Below, piece by piece: positions 4,265 through 8,166 of a stretch of DNA of 8,166 nt. Below the pieces are notes generated by a model. The model was not told where the DNA came from. It saw nothing but the letters and a program-made list of their open reading frames with translations, and searched no databases. How positions within the stretch are numbered: the first letter of the stretch is position 1; every line of letters begins with the position of its first letter. The DNA is from Thermoleophilia bacterium (GTDB taxonomy: Bacteria; Actinomycetota; Thermoleophilia; Gaiellales; Gaiellaceae), in contig JAOUEK010000069.1 of the NCBI GenBank assembly GCA_029858755.1, positions 1-8,166 of the forward strand, in the 5' to 3' direction. The position numbers and the translations under genes were made by a program.

Positions 4265-7200
4265 TCGTGCACGCCGGCCGGTAGGCGCGCCCCGGGAGGA
4301 ACTCCTCCCACTCCTCGCGCGTCAGGGCACGGTTGGCGACGTCGCACGCACGGCGCTCCCAGGACTCGGGGTCGACGTCCCAGACGGCTCCCCGGCCGTC
4401 GGCGTGGGTCTCGACCAGGCGACGGCCGTCAGGCGAGAAGTCGACCATCGCACCGCGACCGCCGGCCGTGAGCCTCGGGCCGATCTGGCTCCCGGTCGCG
4501 ACATCCCAGAGCGACGCGAAGGAGTCGCCGCCCGAGACGGCGAGAGTGCCGCCGTCGGGGCTGAAGGCGAGCGCGAGCACCGCAGCCCCGACATTCGGCT
4601 CGATCTCCCGCACGAGCCCGCCCGTGTGGGCGTCCCAGATCGCGACCGACCCGTTGTCGCGAGGGCTCGCGAGCAGGCGCCCGTCGGGGCTGAAGGCGAC
4701 CGCCCACCCGAGGAAGTAGTCCTCGCCGTCGCCGGCGGGCCTCAGGCTCTGAACGGGCGAGCCGTCCGGAACGACCTCGTCAGGTGAGCCGTCCGGAACG
4801 CTCCAGATCTCCGCGTCCCCCTGGCCCGGCCCGCGAAGCCCCTCGCGCGCGAACGCGACGAGCGGCTCGGTCGGGCTGAAGGCGACGTCCCCCGCGAGGT
4901 CGCCGTCACCGACGGCGGAGAGAGCCGCGCCCGTCTCGACGTCGCGAACCGTCACGCCGTCGCCGCCCGCTGCGGCGAACGCCGTCCCGTCGGCATTGAT
5001 GCTGACGCCGACGGGATTCGAACCAACACCGACCGACGCGCGCAGAGATCGGGACACCACGTCCCAGATCGTGGCGATGCCACCTTCGGCGACGGCAACG
5101 AGCGTTCGCCCGTCGGGGGTGAAGGCGAGGTCGTTGACCTCACCCGTCCCCGACAGGGGCGCACCTGCTGCCCGTAGCGTCGTCGCTTCCCGAAGCCCGA
5201 TCCCGTCACCCGTGAGGCCGACGGCGATCAGCTTCCCGTCGGGGCTGAACACCGCCGGATGCCAGTCGGGCCATAGCCATTCCGCCCCACCGTCGTCGGC
5301 GAACGTGAACGCTCGCCCGAGCCGGCGGTCACCGCTCATGTCCCACGCGATCACGTTTCCGTCGTGACTCGCTGTGTAGAGCATCTTCCCGTCCGGGCTG
5401 AACGCGGGCTGCTGCACGGCACGCGAGTGACCGCGCAGCGTCTCGATCGGGATCAGCGCCTCGGCATCCCAGACGGTCACCGTGCCGCTGATGCTCGTCG
5501 AGACGACCGTCTTGCCGTCGGGGCTGAACGCCAGCCACAGCGGGGCCGACGGGAGGGCCCCACGTGCCTGGCGCACCTCGGCCGTGCGCACGTCGATCAG
5601 CTCGATGCCGCTGGCGAGGCCGACGGCCGCCGTGAGGCCGTCGGGGCTCAGCGCGAGTGCGTACTGACCGCGCGGGATTTCGAGCGAGCGCGTCTGCTCG
5701 CCGCTCGCGAGATCCCACCAGCCGAGCTCGCCCGCCGGCGACGCGACGACGAGCGACCTGCCGTCCGGGGTCAGCGCGACCGCCGGTTCGGTCCAGTACT
5801 CGGCGAGGTACGTGCCGCCGAAGCCGTCCGGTCGGATCGGGGAGCCGATCGGGCGCAGCGTGGAAGCGTCTCGCACGACGATCGAGGCCGGACCGGCCTC
5901 GCCCCGTGACTCCACCACGACGAGTCGGGAGCCGTCGGCCGAGAATTCGATGCGCGCAGCACCGCCGTCGATTCGGGCGTCCGCCAACCGCTCCCGCGTA
6001 CCCGCGTCGACGAGACCGATGTAGCCGGTGCCGCCGAACGCGACCGTGGCTCCGTCCGGGCTGAACGCCACCGCCTCCGCCGTGAGCGCGTTGGTCGCCT
6101 TGTCGATCTGCTCGATGGTCGTGGTGTCGAACAGCAGCAACCCGACCTCGGAGTCCGCGACGGCGAGCGTCTGTCCGTCGGGGCTGACGGCGAGCCCCCG
6201 CAGGACGCTCGTGCCACCGGAGCCGTGCATGATCCCGATCGCAGCAGGGCTGCGCTGGAGCGCCGCGAGCAGGTAGCCGCGGGTCTGCGGCGAGTCGTCG
6301 ATCGCCACCGCCTGGCGGGAGAGCAGCAGCGAGAGGTCGAGGTCCTCCTCGACGAGCGCCTGCGCACCGAGGCGCTGGGCGAGCTGCGCGGTCGCGGCTT
6401 CACGAGCCTCGCCGCGCTGCACGAGCGCGAGCAGTCCACCGACGACCGCCGCGGCGAGCAGGGCCGCCACGGTCGCGAGCAGCCCCCGCAGTCGCCGGGT
6501 GGTGCGCCGGACGCGCCTCGTCTCGCGCTCCGACGCCGCACGGCTCGCGGTCACGAACTCGCGCTCGAGGTCGTTGAGGTCGAGCGCGTGCTTCGTGCTC
6601 CAGTCGAGCGCTGCGGCGAGCCGGACGCCCCGGTAGAGCTCGCCCTCCTCGCGGCCTGCCGCGTCCCACTCGGCCGCGGCCTGTGTGACGTGGCGGCGCA
6701 GCCGGCGCCCCTCGGCGTCGTCGTCGATCCACTCGCACAGGCGCGGCCACTCACGGAGCAGGGCCTCGTGAGCGACCTCGACACCGCCCTCGGACACGGT
6801 GACGAGGCGACTGTCGGCGAGCGTCGCGAGCACCTCGCGCACGTCGTCGTGGCGCTCGAGCTCGAGCTCCGCGAGAGGGGCGCGACGGCGCACCGGCGTG
6901 TCGCCCTCGTCCTCGCCGACGAGTCGCAGCATGAGGGCGCGGACGAGCGGCTTGCGGCCATCGGCGATGCGTCCGTACGTGCCCTCTGCCAGCCGTGCCA
7001 CGGCGCCGTGCACCCCGCCGGACTCGTGGTACGCGGCGAGCGCGAGGGTGGTGTCCTCCCGCTTCTGCCAGAGCTCGAGCAGCGCCGTCGAGAGCAGGGG
7101 GAGGGCGCCCGGCTCGCCCTCGACGTCGGCGACGAGCACGTCGGCCAGCTCCGGCTCGACGCGCAGCCCCACCCGGCCGGCGGGGAGCTCGACGGCACGC

Positions 7201-8166
7201 CGAAGCTCCGAGGCCTGCATGGGCCCGACCAGGACCTGGTTGGCGCCCAGCAGCGCGGCGAGCTCGGGATACGCGGCGAAGCGCCCGTAGAAGTCCGCGC
7301 GCAGCGCGACCACGACGAGGGCGCGACCATGCGGATCGCCGGCCGCGCGGGTCAGCGCGTCGGCGAAGGCGGCGCGCTCGGCGTCCGAGCGGCAGGCGGT
7401 GAAGAGCTCTTCGAGCTGGTCGACGGCGAGGAGCAGGCGCCCGTCGGCGGGCAGCGCGTCGAGCGCCTCGGCGAGGGGGTCACGTGCCCCCGAGACCAGG
7501 ACGCGACGAAGCTCCTCCAGCGGGCACTCGCCGGGGCGCAGCAGCAGGCGCCGCCAGCGCTCGCTCCCGGGCAGGACACCTCCGGCGAGAGCCGGGAGCA
7601 GGCCTGCACGAAGCACCGACGACTTGCCGCTCCCGGAGGGGCCGACGATGGCGAGGAGCCCCGTTCCGACGAGGTGGGCGACCAGCTCCGCGACGAGCCG
7701 CTCGCGGCCGAAGTAGTACTCGGCGTCGACGGGCTCGAAGCTCGCGAGGCCCTTGAACGGGCACACGCCCTCGGCCGCGATGCGGGTCGGCGTGGCCGGG
7801 CCGGCGAGCATCCTCGCCTGCTCGCGAGCATGCTGCAGGTCGATCACCCTGTCCGCGAGCTCGACCTCGGCCACTCCGAGGTCGCTGCGGCCCGCGGCGG
7901 CGCGCGAGGCGACTTCCACGAGCAGGCGGCTCGCCTCGTCGACCGAGACCGCGAGCGCCGCCTGGACGAGCTCACGGCAGCTCCCGTGGCGCTGCTCCGG
8001 CTCCTTCGCGAGCGCTTTGGCGATCACCGCGTCGAGGGCGGGTGGCAGCTCCGGTCGCTCGGCGCTCGGCGCAGGCGGCTCGGTCTCGAGGTGCGCGAAC
8101 ACGACCGCGAGCTCCGAGTCGCGCCGGAAGGGGGGCTGGCCGACCAGGCACTCGTACAGCACGCAG
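4260..8166 (-). CDS. Ser/Thr kinase (partial) - nSTAND NTPase - TM - 14x WD40 receptor-like protein, N-terminus beyond the right edge
   Basis: The frame enters at the right edge inside a protein kinase C-lobe and runs over 1300 codons to TGA at 4260 (residue 1 = codon at 8162). Residues 1-72 cover kinase subdomains IX-XI ('CVLYECLVGQPPF', invariant Arg near R58 in 'KEPEQRHGSCREL'); catalytic residues lie off-window. Residues 134-520 are an nSTAND1 NTPase: 'CPFKGLASFEP', Walker A GPSGSGKSS (174-182), Walker B LLLAVDQLEELF (243-254), 'LRADFYGRFAAYPELAALL' and 'GEPGALPLLSTALLELW'. An Arg-rich stretch (546-558) precedes one transmembrane helix (559-582), so the positive-inside rule puts kinase and NTPase in the cytoplasm and the rest outside. 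A helical linker (585-640) leads to 14 WD40 units (652-1268), enough for two seven-bladed propellers. The tail 'RALTREEWEEFLPG...C' is typical of this family. Probable role: signal-receiving STAND receptor kinase; ligand and substrate unknown. Confidence 0.92.
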   Translation of the reverse strand, partial: CVLYECLVGQPPFRRDSELAVVFAHLETEPPAPSAERPELPPALDAVIAKALAKEPEQRHGSCRELVQAALAVSVDEASRLLVEVASRAAAGRSDLGVAEVELADRVIDLQHAREQARMLAGPATPTRIAAEGVCPFKGLASFEPVDAEYYFGRERLVAELVAHLVGTGLLAIVGPSGSGKSSVLRAGLLPALAGGVLPGSERWRRLLLRPGECPLEELRRVLVSGARDPLAEALDALPADGRLLLAVDQLEELFTACRSDAERAAFADALTRAAGDPHGRALVVVALRADFYGRFAAYPELAALLGANQVLVGPMQASELRRAVELPAGRVGLRVEPELADVLVADVEGEPGALPLLSTALLELWQKREDTTLALAAYHESGGVHGAVARLAEGTYGRIADGRKPLVRALMLRLVGEDEGDTPVRRRAPLAELELERHDDVREVLATLADSRLVTVSEGGVEVAHEALLREWPRLCEWIDDDAEGRRLRRHVTQAAAEWDAAGREEGELYRGVRLAAALDWSTKHALDLNDLEREFVTASRAASERETRRVRRTTRRLRGLLATVAALLAAAVVGGLLALVQRGEAREAATAQLAQRLGAQALVEEDLDLSLLLSRQAVAIDDSPQTRGYLLAALQRSPAAIGIMHGSGGTSVLRGLAVSPDGQTLAVADSEVGLLLFDTTTIEQIDKATNALTAEAVAFSPDGATVAFGGTGYIGLVDAGTRERLADARIDGGAARIEFSADGSRLVVVESRGEAGPASIVVRDASTLRPIGSPIRPDGFGGTYLAEYWTEPAVALTPDGRSLVVASPAGELGWWDLASGEQTRSLEIPRGQYALALSPDGLTAAVGLASGIELIDVRTAEVRQARGALPSAPLWLAFSPDGKTVVSTSISGTVTVWDAEALIPIETLRGHSRAVQQPAFSPDGKMLYTASHDGNVIAWDMSGDRRLGRAFTFADDGGAEWLWPDWHPAVFSPDGKLIAVGLTGDGIGLREATTLRAAGAPLSGTGEVNDLAFTPDGRTLVAVAEGGIATIWDVVSRSLRASVGVGSNPVGVSINADGTAFAAAGGDGVTVRDVETGAALSAVGDGDLAGDVAFSPTEPLVAFAREGLRGPGQGDAEIWSVPDGSPDEVVPDGSPVQSLRPAGDGEDYFLGWAVAFSPDGRLLASPRDNGSVAIWDAHTGGLVREIEPNVGAAVLALAFSPDGGTLAVSGGDSFASLWDVATGSQIGPRLTAGGRGAMVDFSPDGRRLVETHADGRGAVWDVDPESWERRACDVANRALTREEWEEFLPGRAYRPACTT
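4380..6200 (-). repeat. Fourteen WD40-coding repeats
   Basis: Units carrying the core 'AFSPDG..LA' recur every 40-60 codons; seven of them end in a WD dipeptide. At DNA level the plus strand shows repeated 'ccgtcggggctgaa', for example near 4556, 4682, 5240, 5395 and 5517. Units 1-7 (residues 652-967) and 8-14 (968-1268) can each form a seven-bladed propeller. Units 3, 7 and 11 are longer than the others because of inserted loops. Confidence 0.85.
4759..4800 (-). repeat. In-frame 27-bp duplication inside WD40 unit 11
   Basis: The 15-mer GAGCCGTCCGGAACG (plus strand) occurs at 4759-4773 and again at 4786-4800, exactly 27 bp apart. It encodes VPDGSPDEV followed by VPDGSPVQS (residues 1122-1139). 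The unit looks like a recent duplication that lengthened a loop between propeller strands without breaking the frame. Confidence 0.75.

Noticed and set aside
2813..4347. Long minus-strand open frames opposite the SARP-USP gene
   Set aside because: They are stop-free by GC bias only; the peptides are rich in Arg, Ser and Ala without domain signatures, while the plus strand shows clear winged-helix and BTAD motifs.
3315..4787. Plus-strand open frame of 490 codons across the convergent junction
   Set aside because: It is out of frame with the regulator, then antisense to the WD40 gene, and its composition (Ser/Arg/Pro) shows no domain.
4380..6200. Regularly spaced short DNA repeats resembling an array
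   Set aside because: Repeats are degenerate, unevenly spaced and in frame with WD40 units; there is no constant repeat-spacer structure, so this is not CRISPR.
4260..8166. Antiphage defence STAND (Avs-like) interpretation
   Set aside because: The architecture (kinase, nSTAND1, transmembrane helix, WD40) is a common actinobacterial signalling type; no nuclease or other killing effector and no defence genes are visible in the window.

Overview
The window comes from a very GC-rich bacterial chromosome, most likely an actinobacterium. Three features point to the Thermoleophilia (Gaiella/Solirubrobacter-like) or a neighbouring class: G/C at nearly all third codon positions, a SARP-type regulator with a winged helix plus BTAD domain, and a large nSTAND-WD40 protein with a kinase-like N-terminus. 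The lineage is inferred from gene families and composition; there is no rRNA or marker gene here.

Layout, left to right. Positions 1-826 (minus) hold a secreted TolB/PD40-type beta-propeller protein whose C-terminus lies beyond the left edge. Positions 944-1867 (minus) hold a second, differently built secreted PD40 propeller protein of 307 aa. Positions 2044-2532 (minus) hold a small secreted protein of 162 aa with a GTWKVVSGTGAYA-type motif. Each of the last two genes is followed by a strong GC-rich hairpin that looks like an intrinsic terminator, and both start behind an identical 13-nt leader/Shine-Dalgarno block. From a 121-bp divergent promoter region, positions 2654-4258 (plus) encode a 534-aa SARP-like regulator in which the usual AfsR-type ATPase is absent and two degenerate universal-stress-protein (USP) domains follow the BTAD domain. 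Positions 4260-8166 (minus) encode more than 1300 aa of a Ser/Thr-kinase (C-lobe end), nSTAND NTPase, single transmembrane helix and 14 WD40 repeats; the kinase N-terminus lies beyond the right edge. The regulator and the kinase-STAND gene are tail to tail with one base between their stop codons.

How the parts may fit together (inference). The kinase-STAND-WD40 protein looks like a one-pass membrane receptor: cytoplasmic kinase and NTPase, extracytoplasmic WD40 domain. The regulator looks like a cytoplasmic DNA-binding protein with a small-molecule or protein-sensing tail. The three secreted proteins could be cell-surface or extracellular partners. No sequence feature proves that these genes act together. 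Coding density is high and no intergenic gap exceeds 180 bp; no RNA gene, mobile element or CRISPR array was seen.
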